Source: Pterobdella sp. o SKG-2022
Lineage: Eukaryota > Annelida > Clitellata > Hirudinida > Piscicolidae
Length of the DNA stretch: 64,000 bases
Direction of reading: 5' to 3'
Assembly: GCA_964035795.1 (NCBI GenBank)
Contig: OZ038324.1
Span: 248,001 to 312,000 of the forward strand
In this document: one piece after another, positions 11,655 to 24,659 of the stretch
Numbering within the stretch: position 1 is the first letter of the stretch
How the letters are laid out: every line of letters starts with the position of its first letter
Translations under genes and position numbers: made by a program
The notes under the pieces: model-generated
The model's input: only the letters and a program-made list of their open reading frames with translations
Database searches by the model: none
What the model was told of the DNA's origin: nothing

Positions 11655-11740
11655 TATGTTAAATCAAATCAAATCAAAGCAATGACGAGTATGATTATAG
11701 TGGCATCAACTTCAGGAGTTTCAGACCAATGCCAGCCTTT
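11655..11740. repeat. Dispersed repeat, copy 3
   Basis: Shares GACGAGTATGATTATAGTGG and the following GCATCAACTT with the copy at 1225-1420. Confidence 0.6.
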
Positions 11741-12118
11741 ATTATTATTGTTATTGTACTGTTATCGAATTTCAAAATAAAATTGCGAAATTATTTTAAA
11801 TAATAATATTTTGACATTATCAACTGAATTATGCAGTTTTTAAGTAAACATCAACTATTCGAGCCGCCATTATAACTTCTACGGCCACCTTCGATTGGCG
11901 CCAAAGAGATGATTAGGGACAATCAATTATTTATCTTGAACTTATTGGCGTAAATATATTTTTAGAAACAATGAAAAAAATTAGCATTACTTGTTAGTGG
12001 TATTATTTTAAGAAAAGCGCTAAAAAGGAATCAAGAAAATTAGTTTTTGGTCATCCTAGGCTTTTGAAGAAAGTTCGGTACCAAACTCATAACCGGCTTA
12101 GCCGTAAGAAAGAACATA
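11741..12118. other. AT-rich stretch, nothing recognised
   Basis: No feature supported. Confidence 0.4.
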
Positions 12119-12352
12119 ACGATAATAATAATGATAATATTATTATTATTATTATTATGTAATATATATTATACAATATATTATTATATATTATAAAATA
12201 TATTATTATATATTATACAATATATTATTGAATATTATACGATATATTATTATATATTATACGATATATTATTATATATTATACAATATATTATTATATA
12301 TTATACAATATATTATTATATATTATAAAATAATAATTATTATTATTATCAT
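12119..12352. repeat. AT-only tandem repeat (ATATTATTATATATTATACA)n
   Basis: An (AAT/TTA)n block runs into about eight imperfect units of roughly 20 bp. Nearly palindromic, so it could form long hairpins. Confidence 0.9.
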
Positions 12353-12379
12353 TACTATATATATGTTCGTGTTTATCCT

Positions 12380-13390
12380 ATGTTTAAGGCATCACGTTTT
12401 TGAAAAATTTTCTCCATATTTTCCTGTCTTGACATATTTCTTCTAATTTTAGAATTGTGTCTCTTAAGATAGTCTTCCACCATGTAAGAAAGGGTCTTTT
12501 TCGCTTTTTTTTTCAGGTCTTTTTACATCCTCTAGAGCCTTGCGCGCAGGAGTTTTCTTTGGGAGTCTCATCAGCTGCCCAAACCAGTTGAGGCGTCTTT
12601 GTTTTAATGTCGAGCTCCATGGTGTGTCTATTTTTGATATTCTATATAAGTCGATGTTTGAAATAGTTTTAGGCCAACAAATATTAATTATTTGTTTTAG
12701 GAGTCTTTTATGAAACGCATCTATCTTGTCTTCTTAGGTTTGTGTTAGTACCAATAGTTCGCGTTGTATAAAAAAACACTTTCTGCGTGTGCTTTGAAGA
12801 TCCGTATCTTGTGGTTTATACTTATTTTTTTACTGGTAATGGTAATGATATGGTTGTGCTTTTTTATTGTTTTTATTGTTTGTATCTTTCTGTTTTCTAT
12901 GTCAGTGTTTTTGTGTATGTAGCTTCCTAGGATTTTACATTTTTGAGGTGAGATAATGCTAGGAATTGAGTATTTTTCGGATTTTTTTTCTTTATTTCAA
13001 GGTTGTATTGTGCTAACTGTATTGGTTTTTTGATTTGGCATTTTCTATGTGTTGTTACCAGGTTGTAACCAGGTTTATGTAATCTGCATATTTAGGTTCA
13101 ATAAGGAATTTTTCATTGTTGGGATTTTTTTTTGCTTGTGGAATATTGAGGCATAAAATATGATAAAAGTGGTCCTTAGGCAGTCTCCTTGAATGATGCC
13201 TGTGTTGTTTATTTTCACTGAAGTTTGTCAACTTTGATTTGTAGCATTGTTTCATTCATAAGAACGCTAAGTAAAAGCATCTCATCCGGCTCCAATATTT
13301 TTTCAAGCTTTTCAAGTAGTAATTTTCTGTTAACTTTGTCAAAGGCTTTTGACATATCAAACATGAAAATAATTTGAATAAGAACTATTA
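12380..13390 (-). mobile_element. LINE reverse-transcriptase remnant (second family)
   Basis: Reading the minus strand from 13390 down: RT motif A MFDMSKAFDKVNRKLLLEKL, then a motif-C relic LIEPKYADYINLVTT (YADD decayed to YADY), then CKILGSYIHKNTDIENRKI, AHAESVFLYN, and finally a block around 12560-12670 containing LKQRRLNWFGQLMRLPKKTP and ARKALEDVKRP. This is the classic order of RT palm, thumb and C-terminal RRLNW.GHL.RLP..TPARKAL block. Frameshifts and stops show that it is inactive. Confidence 0.8.
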
Positions 13391-13561
13391 TTATTTAAAT
13401 GAACATGGCCATAACCATCATACGAGTGATAAAATTAAGAAACCTGTAACAATGGCAACTCTGGTAGCAAGGCTCGTCATCAAATGCACCTCACACGATG
13501 CTGTTAGCATATATGCTCTTCAATGGGTAGCGATTGATCTTGCGAGGACATCTTTCGTCAT

Positions 13562-13761
13562 NNNNNNNNNNNNNNNNNNNNNNNNNNNNNNNNNNNNNNN
13601 NNNNNNNNNNNNNNNNNNNNNNNNNNNNNNNNNNNNNNNNNNNNNNNNNNNNNNNNNNNNNNNNNNNNNNNNNNNNNNNNNNNNNNNNNNNNNNNNNNNN
13701 NNNNNNNNNNNNNNNNNNNNNNNNNNNNNNNNNNNNNNNNNNNNNNNNNNNNNNNNNNNNN
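13562..13761. other. Assembly gap (200 N)
   Basis: Exactly 200 ambiguous bases, a placeholder length. It falls at the border between two minus-strand LINE remnants. Confidence 0.99.
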
Positions 13762-16700
13762 TCATCTTGCTCTTTTTCTTCATTGTAAACGCGAAGAAGT
13801 TGGATGGTTTTGTTGCGCCAAGATTTTCTGTTTTGTTCTCCAAGTTCACTTTTTTGAGATCTGCTTGAATGAGACGTGCCATCCCTGTTTCTGCCCCCCT
13901 TGATATTCGGCTCACGAGAAGCTTTTTTGGTAGACGGTCTTGAGGCATTCTTGCAAGATGTCCAAGCCATTGTAATCTCCGCTTTTGAATCAGCACTTCT
14001 ACCCTTTCTATTTTTGCATTGCTTCTTAGTTGGGTATTTTTCATTTTGTCCCACAAGGATGTGCCAGTGATGATTCGCAAGCATCTGTTGACAAAAACCT
14101 CGAGTCTCTAGATGTGGTGTTGCAGAAGGTTCCACGAATCAAAAGTGTTGGTATGATGACCGCTTTAAACAATTTCTATTTTGTTTGAACGCTTATTTTT
14201 GGCTGGTATCATACCAAACGACTTAGGTTGCGGAAAGCTTCGGCTGCTTTGCTGGTTCTGGCTTCCACTTCTGCATCCACTGTGTTGTCGCTACTGAAAA
14301 TGCTTCCCAGGTACTTGAACTGTGACACTTTTCCAGGTTTTCGTTGTTTGCAAAGAGAGAGTTGAGATGGTTCTTGGACTTACACTGTTGTTGTTAAGTT
14401 GATTGTTGTTTCCGTTGTTTTCGATGTTATTATTGTTGTTGTTGCCTTCACTTTGTTTGCTACTGTTGTTGTATTGCAAGTCGTTGCTGATGTTTTTGGT
14501 TTTGTTGTTTTCAGTGTTGTTGTTGATGTTGTGTTTGTCATCGTTGATTTTGGTAAGTTTCGAACGTCGTCTGGTAGTGATTTTCGCTGACACAATAGCA
14601 ATAGCAATTGCTATTTTCATGTTCTCTATTGTTGCTGTATTGATTTTTGTCCCTGACGTTTTTACTGTCATTTCTGTTGTTTATATTGTTGTTGTCATCT
14701 TCGTTTTTGTTTATGTTGTTGCAAAACTCAATAACGTTGTTGTTACATTGGTTGTTAAGTTCAGGTCGTAGACTAGTGGTAATATTTGATGAATCAGACA
14801 GTTGTCATCGTCATTATTACTGTTATTATTTTTACAATTGGTTTCGTTAGTATTAAGGTTTTTATTGGGTGTTATTATCATGTATTTCGTTTTGGTTGGG
14901 TTTTATCTTCAATTCAAATTTAGCAAGAGTATTGTCCATGGAATCAAGAAGGTTTTGCAAGCTCACAATGTTGCTTCTTGTAAGTACCAATCGTCCGCAT
15001 AAGCAAGATTCTGAACAATTGTTGCTTTATCTAGTTTATGGCGATTATTGTACGTCAGCGGGGCGTTGTAGCTGTAATTCAGATAAATGCCTTCTGTGGA
15101 GAACTTCTTCAGTGCTACTCTTATCACAGCGTCAGGATACATGTTGAATAGCTTGGGAGCTAGCACGTCTCCTTGTTTAACTCCCACGCTGATAGGGAAT
15201 TCTTCAGAGCTCAAACCCTCAGTTAGAATTAATCCAATTGTATTCTCGTGTAGGGCTTCTATGATACGGATTATTTTTGCAGAGATGTCAAAGAATTTTG
15301 CTAGTATTTCCCATAATGCTTCTCTGTTCACTATGTCGTAGGCTCTTTGGAGGTCTATGAAGCAGTAGATTGGTTTGTTAAATTCTATAGTCCTCTGCAT
15401 TAGAATTTTTGCTGAAAAAAGTTGATCACAGCACCTTCTGTTTGGCCTAAAGCCACACTGGTTGTCCCCTAATTGTTATTCCACAATACCTTGCACTCTG
15501 TTTAAGATTGCTCTGCTGAACATTTTGCTGGCCTCACACAGAAAAGATATGCCACGGTAGTTTTGGCATAGTGATCCAGACCCATTATTGTGGATTGATA
15601 TTATTATTTGACGATACCAATCTTTTGGAATGATCTCTGAATCCCATATTGCATCGAAGATCACTTTTAGCCAGTTTGCCGTGGTCTCCGCGCCTATTTT
15701 GAGTAGATTTGAGCTTATGAGATCTATACCAGAAGCAGTTTCAAGTTTACATTTTTTTAAAGCTTGTAAAATATCTACTTTTGAAATCGGTTCAGACAGC
15801 TTGAGTTTTCTCTTCATTTATTTCATATGTCGGAGGTATGAGCTCTTAAATTGAATTTTCGTCTACCTTGCTACCTGGTTTAGCAGCTTCTTCAAAATGG
15901 CTTTTCCATCGTTTTAGTTTCTCATCTAAGGAAGAAATCAAAAGTTTACCATCTCTACTCTTCAAATTCGTCGAGGTTTCTTTTTTGTGTTTATTGCTAG
16001 TTTTAGCATTCTCAGAATGGAACCTCCTCGGCCTTGCTTGATAGACAGTTGGATAGTTTTCTCTGCCTCTTCTGCTTTTTGTTCCAACCAATAAGCTAAT
16101 GCAGCTTTCACGCTTTTTTTGTCTGTGTTTTAATTGATTTATATAAACTGTTTAGGTCTTGGAGAATACATTGGCCGTTTTGCTTGTGGGTTTGAATTTT
16201 GAGATGGTATTTTGCTTTTTCTTCAGACAACTTTTTTACCTTTTTATTAACCCATGGCTTATCAGGTTGTTTGGGTTTTGTAGGAAGAGCTTTTGCTTCA
16301 GCAAACTTTCTTTCAAGGTTTCCTATTTAGCTTCAATGGAATCTGCACTATTGATGTTTTGGATATGTTTTTGTAGTTCTTCTTGGTATGATTTGATGTG
16401 GTCTGTTTGGAGTTTTGAAGGGTTTGTTTTATTTTGTTTATGTAGTATTTTTTGGTATTTTTGTGAAAGATTTTTTTATTACTTTTTATTATTATTTTTG
16501 TTATTATTATGTTGTGATCAGATATATGTACTGTTTTCCTGCTAGCTCTCGTATCAAATACTTGTACTCTAATAATCGATGGTGTGGCCTACTCTCTGAT
16601 TTGGGTGATACCACGTCCACTGATGAATGTTTTTGTGGGGAAAATCGTGTTGGTGTTTACTAAACCGTTGTTGTAACAAAAATCTACCAACCGTGTTCCA

Positions 16701-17230
16701 TGAATGTTTCTAACATCAGTGTTGTGAGGGCCATGGAATCGCGACATGAAGAAGGCAGGTCCAACGCGGGCATTAAAATCTCCCAATACAATCAAAATCT
16801 TTTTTGCTTGCTCTATCAAGCTGATCTTGGAGGGCTTTATAAAACTTTTCTGACTCAGCTTGCTCATCTACCTCCGTGGGAGCATAAACTGCAATAGCGC
16901 TCAAGTGGCTATTTCCTACTTTGAATCTGATTTTCAGCAATCACTCCTATATCATGGTGTATGTGCCTTCCTTTTTCCAGGCTTCTCTCATCACACCACG
17001 AAGAGCTTTAGCCACTCCGCGTTTGTTACCACCTCTTTTTTCATCAATTCCTGAGAAGATCGCAGTTGTATCTTCCAACTCCACAATACCCTTACCTACC
17101 CATTGTGTTTCAGAAAGTGCTAACAATGACAATTTCTTTTGTTTCATTGTTTCTATTGTTTTAATCAGTTTCAGACTGAATTTTGTTGGATTTCCCAAAC
17201 TCTTAACGTTTCAGCAACTGATCCTTACAA
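13762..17230 (-). mobile_element. RTE-like LINE, nearly full span, inactivated
   Basis: Reading from 17230 down. Endonuclease: MGNPTKFSLKLIKTIETMKQ, LLALSETQWVGKG, GDFNARVGPAFF, NGLVNTNTIFPTKTF. RT: ILQALKKCKLETASGIDLIS, WYRQIIISIHNNGSG, CQNYRGISFL, PIYCFIDLQRAYDIVNREAL, SVGVKQGDVLAPKLF and YADDWY at about 15000. The 3' end has KRRLQWLGHLARMPQDRL near 13950. Length of about 3.5 kb fits RTE elements. It is broken by stops, by an Asn-codon-rich tract (14380-14620) between thumb and tail, and by the assembly gap. Related pieces are at 39080-39400 (tail) and 41330-41825 (endonuclease). Confidence 0.88.
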
Positions 17231-17279
17231 TCATATCTGATGCTTCAGTGCTTCTTTTGCACTGGTAGGGTATTAGTTT

Positions 17280-17800
17280 TACGCATTGTTTTTGTTGGCT
17301 ACATTGTTCGCGGCTCATACAAATACTCCAATTTTTTTTTGAGGATCTCTGATATGGTGTCGCCTTATAAAACTTGTTAGGGATCAACTTAACGAAGTTT
17401 CTTCTTTAATTTTGACTAAATTATAATAAATTTTTTCATAATTTTATTCTTTTTGTTCACTTTTAACCAAATTTACACAAAACGCCATCTTTGTTTAATT
17501 CTTTCAAAACCTTATTAAACTTGCAATTTTTCAAATTTGAGTTTATTTTTAAGTATTTTATTACTTAAATTATTTATTAAATTAAATTTGAATTTTTTAT
17601 TAAATTTTGGTCAGATCAGCTTAAATTTTTGTTTACGATAAGTTACGAACTTTTAATTGTGTGAAACTGTAATTTTCCAAGAATCAAACTGCAAAACTGT
17701 TCACTGATTATTTTTACTTTGGTTATTTCACATTTGAATAAAATTTTCAGTCTTTAAATTAAGTAAAATTCAAAAGATCACGGAGCCATCTTACTCCTGA
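17280..17800. other. AT-rich stretch, nothing recognised
   Basis: No feature supported. Confidence 0.4.
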
Positions 17801-17802
17801 CT

Positions 17803-19100
<1,298 letters not shown>

Positions 19101-19107
19101 AAAAAGC

Positions 19108-19323
19108 ATGAATCTCGTTTCAACTTCTACTGAGACCCTGCAGAAGACACACAAGTTAGGCGAAGCTGCACCAACCTTGACGTTTACTTTTGCTTCTCCT
19201 TCGTCTTCTCCACTCAAACGAACCATATCAGAACCTGCACAAGCCTCCCAGGATGCTGAAGGGAATGATTCTTTTGACCTTCAAAATCAAGGCCGTCAGT
19301 TAGTAGGCAGCTCATTTTTATGA
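19108..19323 (+). CDS. Possible first coding exon of the HCN locus (weak)
   Basis: An open frame of 71 codons starts MNLVSTSTETLQKTHKLGEA and is rich in Ser, Thr, Pro and Gln. Base content is higher in GC than its surroundings. No clear GT donor in phase with the next long exon was identified, so the link is inference from position and composition only. It could equally be 5' UTR. Confidence 0.25.
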   Translation: MNLVSTSTETLQKTHKLGEAAPTLTFTFASPSSSPLKRTISEPAQASQDAEGNDSFDLQNQGRQLVGSSFL

Positions 19324-19402
19324 TGAATTTAAGATTAAAAATATACATTAGAATACAATTTGAAAAATCATCTAAACAAATAAAAATTGGAAAATAAAAT
19401 TA

Positions 19403-21370
19403 ATGAAAAATGATAAATTTGTGAAAAAAATTGGCAGAGAGCAGTGGGCTTCCGAGGAAGATTTGAAAGATGACACCTCTTCCTCCTTTGGCAGCTCTGA
19501 GTCTCATATTCTTCAAAACTTTGAAAAAAATAAAATTTCACATAACGTTAAGCTTGATAACTGCCAGTACAACGTCATGCCAGATGAAATGCGGGACATG
19601 CATGAAAAACTGAACCATCTTAAAAGCAAACACAAAAACATCTTGTATTTATGCACAAAAAGAAATCCAAAAAAATATTGTGGCATTTCATTAAACCAAA
19701 ATATACCTCAAAATAATAAACTCAAAATAATAAAATTATTCCGTAAATTTTCCAAAAGCACTTCTTGCCATTTGCACACACACAAAACATTCGACACTAA
19801 CCATCTGTTGCCCAGATACCACAGTCACAACATCGACCCTGAAAACAGTCCCTTTAAAATGAACCACACTCACACGATTGAACAACAACAGACAGATATG
19901 AACTCGCCACCCATCCACAATAATGCTGATTTGCTTCAAACAAAACCTTCAAATACAAATAAGTTCAAGACAGAAGTTCGACATAGCAGCTCTTTGGCCA
20001 GTTCATTGAACAGTGTAAAATCAGTTTTAATTCCAGTTTTGAATGAAATTGACCGATTGACATCGTGCTCAAAAAACAAAAAACGAAGGAAAAGATGCCA
20101 CACCAGCCGGAGCGTTATAAAAAATTATAAAAATAATTTGGAAGCGAGAGATTGCAGAGCTAACAAAACAATAAGCAACTACAACAATAATGGAGACCAA
20201 GTTGGAGGGTGGCAAGACTCTGCACGAGACCGATGCCATGCCACACACCACAGAGCAGCATCTACAAAAATTGTGACACCACACCAAAAAGCAAATAAAG
20301 ATGCTAACAATATTCATAGCAAACAACTACCTTCATCTATACCAAAGCCTTCGTCCAAATTAGCAAATTGTTGTCTTGAAGCAAAGAACCTATTTTCTTC
20401 TTTGAAGCATCCTTCAGAACGCGTTCTACAAATGAAAATTCCCGAGAAAATTAGTTGTGAATGTATAATGAAACATCAAAACGATAAAATAGTTGACGAT
20501 TTTACCGAAAGTTGCAAAGTGTCAAAAAAAGCTGCAAGAAAGACGTCAACTTTGATTTCCTTGAAACTGTCGCAAACCACAGACACTCCTGTCCTCATGC
20601 AAACATTTTTAATAAAAAAAAAAAAAACAGAGTTCAAACATTTAGTTAAACTGGCAGAAAATTTGAGAAAGAAAGGGTTAAGAGAGGAAAATTCAAACAA
20701 GAATGTTTCATGTGAAGCTGCCACAAAGCTAGTTAAACAGACAAATGAATCAAAAAATACCGTTTCATTTACTACTGATATTGTTCAAAAAGCTGAACGT
20801 TCCATTTTTGCAAAACGACAAAATAATCTGACAAAAAAGTTGTCTTCTGGTCTTTCTGCAACCACCGCATGTTTCAGCACTTTAAAATTCTCGCAGAAAA
20901 TCATGTCGGTAGTGGGACCGAATCGTAAACGTAGTCATAGTGGTAAGAAAAAGTACCCTTCAATGCTGCTGGGTAGAGGCAGGGAGAGTCCAAAAATCAT
21001 GAGTCATGGCTTGTACCATTCGTATTTGAGGCTGGGCCAGTTGACAGGAGGACTCATCTTTCCCATCACAGAACCTAAGAACTCCACAAACCCACAAAAC
21101 ATTATCAACGTCAAAAAAAGCGCAGAAGATCCACACACCATGAATCTTTCAAAACCCACAAACCTCTCTTCTCGAATCAGAACCGGCATAGCCTTTAAAA
21201 GAGCTAGAAACGGCACTCTCATACACCGACCACATGCTAACGAAAATATTCCAGCCTTTTGCAGAAGTTCGTCCATAGACCATTCGCATTATAAAAATAA
21301 AGGCCATTCCAACCAGAACTGCATGTATAATAACCTACACTACCAACACATAAAGAAAAAAACAGGTTAA
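19403..21370 (+). CDS. Long low-complexity coding exon, probable N-terminal region of the HCN channel
   Basis: 655 codons stay open in AT-rich DNA, which chance cannot readily explain. The protein is rich in Asn, Lys, Ser, His and Thr (for example HTHKTFDTNHLLPRYHSHN) with no domain recognised, so it is probably disordered. It ends with a usable donor, AACAG|GTTAAT at 21365/21366, leaving phase 1. The next exon to the right (from 26219, acceptor ACCACAG) enters in the matching phase, and the two share the same unusual composition. A single-exon protein ending at the TAA at 21368 is the alternative. The first Met at 19403 is the furthest upstream in this frame, but an upstream splice cannot be excluded. 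Confidence 0.55.
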   Translation: MKNDKFVKKIGREQWASEEDLKDDTSSSFGSSESHILQNFEKNKISHNVKLDNCQYNVMPDEMRDMHEKLNHLKSKHKNILYLCTKRNPKKYCGISLNQNIPQNNKLKIIKLFRKFSKSTSCHLHTHKTFDTNHLLPRYHSHNIDPENSPFKMNHTHTIEQQQTDMNSPPIHNNADLLQTKPSNTNKFKTEVRHSSSLASSLNSVKSVLIPVLNEIDRLTSCSKNKKRRKRCHTSRSVIKNYKNNLEARDCRANKTISNYNNNGDQVGGWQDSARDRCHATHHRAASTKIVTPHQKANKDANNIHSKQLPSSIPKPSSKLANCCLEAKNLFSSLKHPSERVLQMKIPEKISCECIMKHQNDKIVDDFTESCKVSKKAARKTSTLISLKLSQTTDTPVLMQTFLIKKKKTEFKHLVKLAENLRKKGLREENSNKNVSCEAATKLVKQTNESKNTVSFTTDIVQKAERSIFAKRQNNLTKKLSSGLSATTACFSTLKFSQKIMSVVGPNRKRSHSGKKKYPSMLLGRGRESPKIMSHGLYHSYLRLGQLTGGLIFPITEPKNSTNPQNIINVKKSAEDPHTMNLSKPTNLSSRIRTGIAFKRARNGTLIHRPHANENIPAFCRSSSIDHSHYKNKGHSNQNCMYNNLHYQHIKKKTG

Positions 21371-21714
21371 TAGTTTATAAAATTATCCTTGTTTTAATTT
21401 TTAACACAAAACATCAAATAAGAGGAATATGGTATAAGTTTGTGGGCATATCAAAATTTCGCACTAGTTTTTTATACGAATCTTAACATGACGCACTTAT
21501 TTTGTATAAATGATTGAATTGAGTATAATGAAGAAAAACTTGCAAACTATATTTAGAATGTACAAGGCTTTATCAAATACGTAGTGAAGCTTAAAACTGT
21601 AGGAATGGCAGAATTCAATTAGTCAACAATTAGTAAAAATGTAAATGAATTATAAAAAACATTTTTACGGCGATTATCTTGTCAGACAAATGTTCAAACG
21701 AATTATAGTTTAGT
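21371..21714. other. AT-rich stretch after the long exon, nothing recognised
   Basis: Probably the start of an HCN intron, or 3' UTR if the long exon is a separate gene. Confidence 0.35.
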
Positions 21715-22690
21715 CAAGCTAGATGAGAAAGGAGGAGGTTTGGCATAGGGTTGGCGATCCCCTCTTAGAAAAAGACTCTTGCTACAAAATCACCAATAAA
21801 GAAGAAGAAAATACCAAGGAAATCTGTCTTGGGAGAAGATCCGGATGTCTTATGACTTGGGGTGGTGATAGCCGAAAAGAAACCATCCAACCGAAGTTAA
21901 TCCTCTCAACCAAAGCAACCCTAAATCATGTAAAGTTCGCACCATGTACACTGCGGGGAAAACAGCACAAGTAGCAGCAGAAATGAGAAACTACCATCTT
22001 GATATTCCGGCATTAGCGAGTCAAGGTGGACTGGTAGTAGACAGAAGCTGCTGGCTACAGAAGAAAGGCTACTGTTTTCCGGCCATGAGGAAGAAGGAGT
22101 TGCTCTCATGCTTCCAAAGCAGCTCAGAAAGCGTTAATCGGGTGAGGAGCCCACGGCCTCATTCCCAGCAAGCCATAAAAGGATAAGCTTAAACATAGTT
22201 TAATACTACGCTCTAACAAACATCAGTGGTGACGAGATCAAAAACCAGTTCTATGACAAGTTGCAAGATACCAGCAACACCTTCCCAGATAGAGACGTCA
22301 ACATTTTAATAGGCGACTTCAACGCCAAAGTCAGTAAGGATAACAGAAGATATCGAGAAGTCATGGGAAAACAAGGTGTTGGGGTGATGAATAAAAATGG
22401 TGAAAGATTCGCAAATCTTTGCGCAATTAGTAGCCGTCTGATCAGCGGTACAATCCTTGCACACAGGAACATCCACTTAGCCACCTGGATATTACCTGAA
22501 CACTACAAAAAACCAGATCGACCATATATGTATATCGAAAAGGTTCAGAAGGATTCTAGAGGACGTTTAGGTCAAGAAAGGAGCGGACGTGGCCTCAGAT
22601 CATCATCTCGTCAATTCTAATTTAAAACTTAAGCTAAAACAAATTGGACAAAAAGCATTGCAAAAGGAATCTGTTAAACACCTGGCTATT
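21715..22690 (+). mobile_element. LINE endonuclease fragment
   Basis: Plus-strand reading with stops and shifts: VKFAPCTLRGKQHK / MYTAGKTAQVAAEMRNYHLD (family pattern WNVRTM...GKTAQV..EM), QFYDKLQ.TSNTFPDRDVNI, LIGDFNAKVSKDNRRYREVM, NGERFANLCAI, and ADVASDHHLVNSNLKLKLKQ. This is the endonuclease domain of a CR1/R1-like LINE (GDFNAKVG; SDHHL). Confidence 0.85.
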
Positions 22691-22694
22691 GAAG

Positions 22695-22885
22695 GATGGA
22701 AAAATACACTTCTTGAACATTATTTTGTCTGTTCTCTGGCGATATCCACTCATCTTTGGTTTTCTTGTATCCCAGTACTTCTTTGCATGTTGAAGAAACA
22801 GCATCTCTCACCTCCTTCCATTGCTCGTCAATGGTTTCTTTTTCATAGAGTTCCTGTAAAGGAAGAAACCTTTTGGTAGTTGCGA
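22695..22885 (-). mobile_element. Inverted LINE segment (endonuclease-RT linker)
   Basis: On the minus strand 22880-22700 reads QELYEKETIDEQWKEVRDAV and SSTCKEVLGYKKTKDEWIS. In this LINE family that block normally follows the endonuclease on the same strand. Here it is in opposite orientation right next to the plus-strand endonuclease fragment. Confidence 0.7.
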
Positions 22886-23017
22886 GTTTTTTTTTTTTTT
22901 ATTGGTAATTGCGAGTGTATTTTACTTTCAAAACCTGTCGCATAAAAGCAAAGAAAAAATCACTAAAACAATCAAAAGCTTATATCAAAAGCTCATATCA
23001 AAGTCTGGTTTGCAGTG

Positions 23018-23962
<945 letters not shown>

Positions 23963-24114
23963 CAACAAAGTATTTATTAAAAAAAAAGACATGAAGCTTA
24001 CATTATCAAGTGATAATAAAAATTGTAAAATTATCCAATTTTTACTTGATAACTTATAAAAATGTATTATGGGCGATAATAATTGCAGGTAAAAATTGAT
24101 CGATTAGAGAATAT

Positions 24115-24285
24115 AATGTGGTATTCATAAAGCAATTTTCCTAATAGATCAAATCGTTTATTACAAATTTAATTAAGCAAAAGCGCACTAAAGAACAGGT
24201 GCTAATTGACGGCCCACGTGAGATTGAGCCCAGTAACTTTAAATAATTAGTCTAATGCTTTACCTTTGAGCTATATGGGAAGATG
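24115..24285 (-). repeat. tRNA-Ile-derived SINE, copy 2
   Basis: The minus strand carries the same head (GGTAAAGCATTAGACTAATT, then a B-box-like GGGCTCAATC) and a tail containing TTTGATCTATTA and CTTTATGAATACC, matching the tails of the copies at 38060 and 35420. Confidence 0.7.
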
Positions 24286-24659
24286 TTAGTTATTGGCATG
24301 AAACTGACTGCTCACTATTGTCCAGCGATAAGGTGTCTTATTTTGAATAAATACTTTTTGTTTGTTAAACTTGCCATTTGGTTTAGGCTATTCTACGTCA
24401 TAATTCTATTTTATTGGCCAATTTTTTCTTTACCTTCATCTTTAATGTGTGCCATGACGAATTGTTATTAACAAATTTTGAAAAACAAAAAATTAATTTT
24501 TTTTGCATTTCAATTATTCGCTAATGTTTTCAAAAGCTAATGTATTCTGCTAGCGTTCCAATATTGGGATGATGAAGAAAATAGCTTTACTTTTTGAAGA
24601 AAAAAATAATTTGATATTTTAGATCTTTGGGAAGCTATTTATTTACATAGGATAAAACT

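Noticed and set aside
13374..14135. Frames crossing the N run
   Set aside because: They are open only because unknown bases cannot encode stops; the flanks are LINE remnants.
19736..21276. Minus-strand frames under the 655-codon exon
   Set aside because: They are antisense shadows; the plus frame is far longer and has a donor in phase with HCN.
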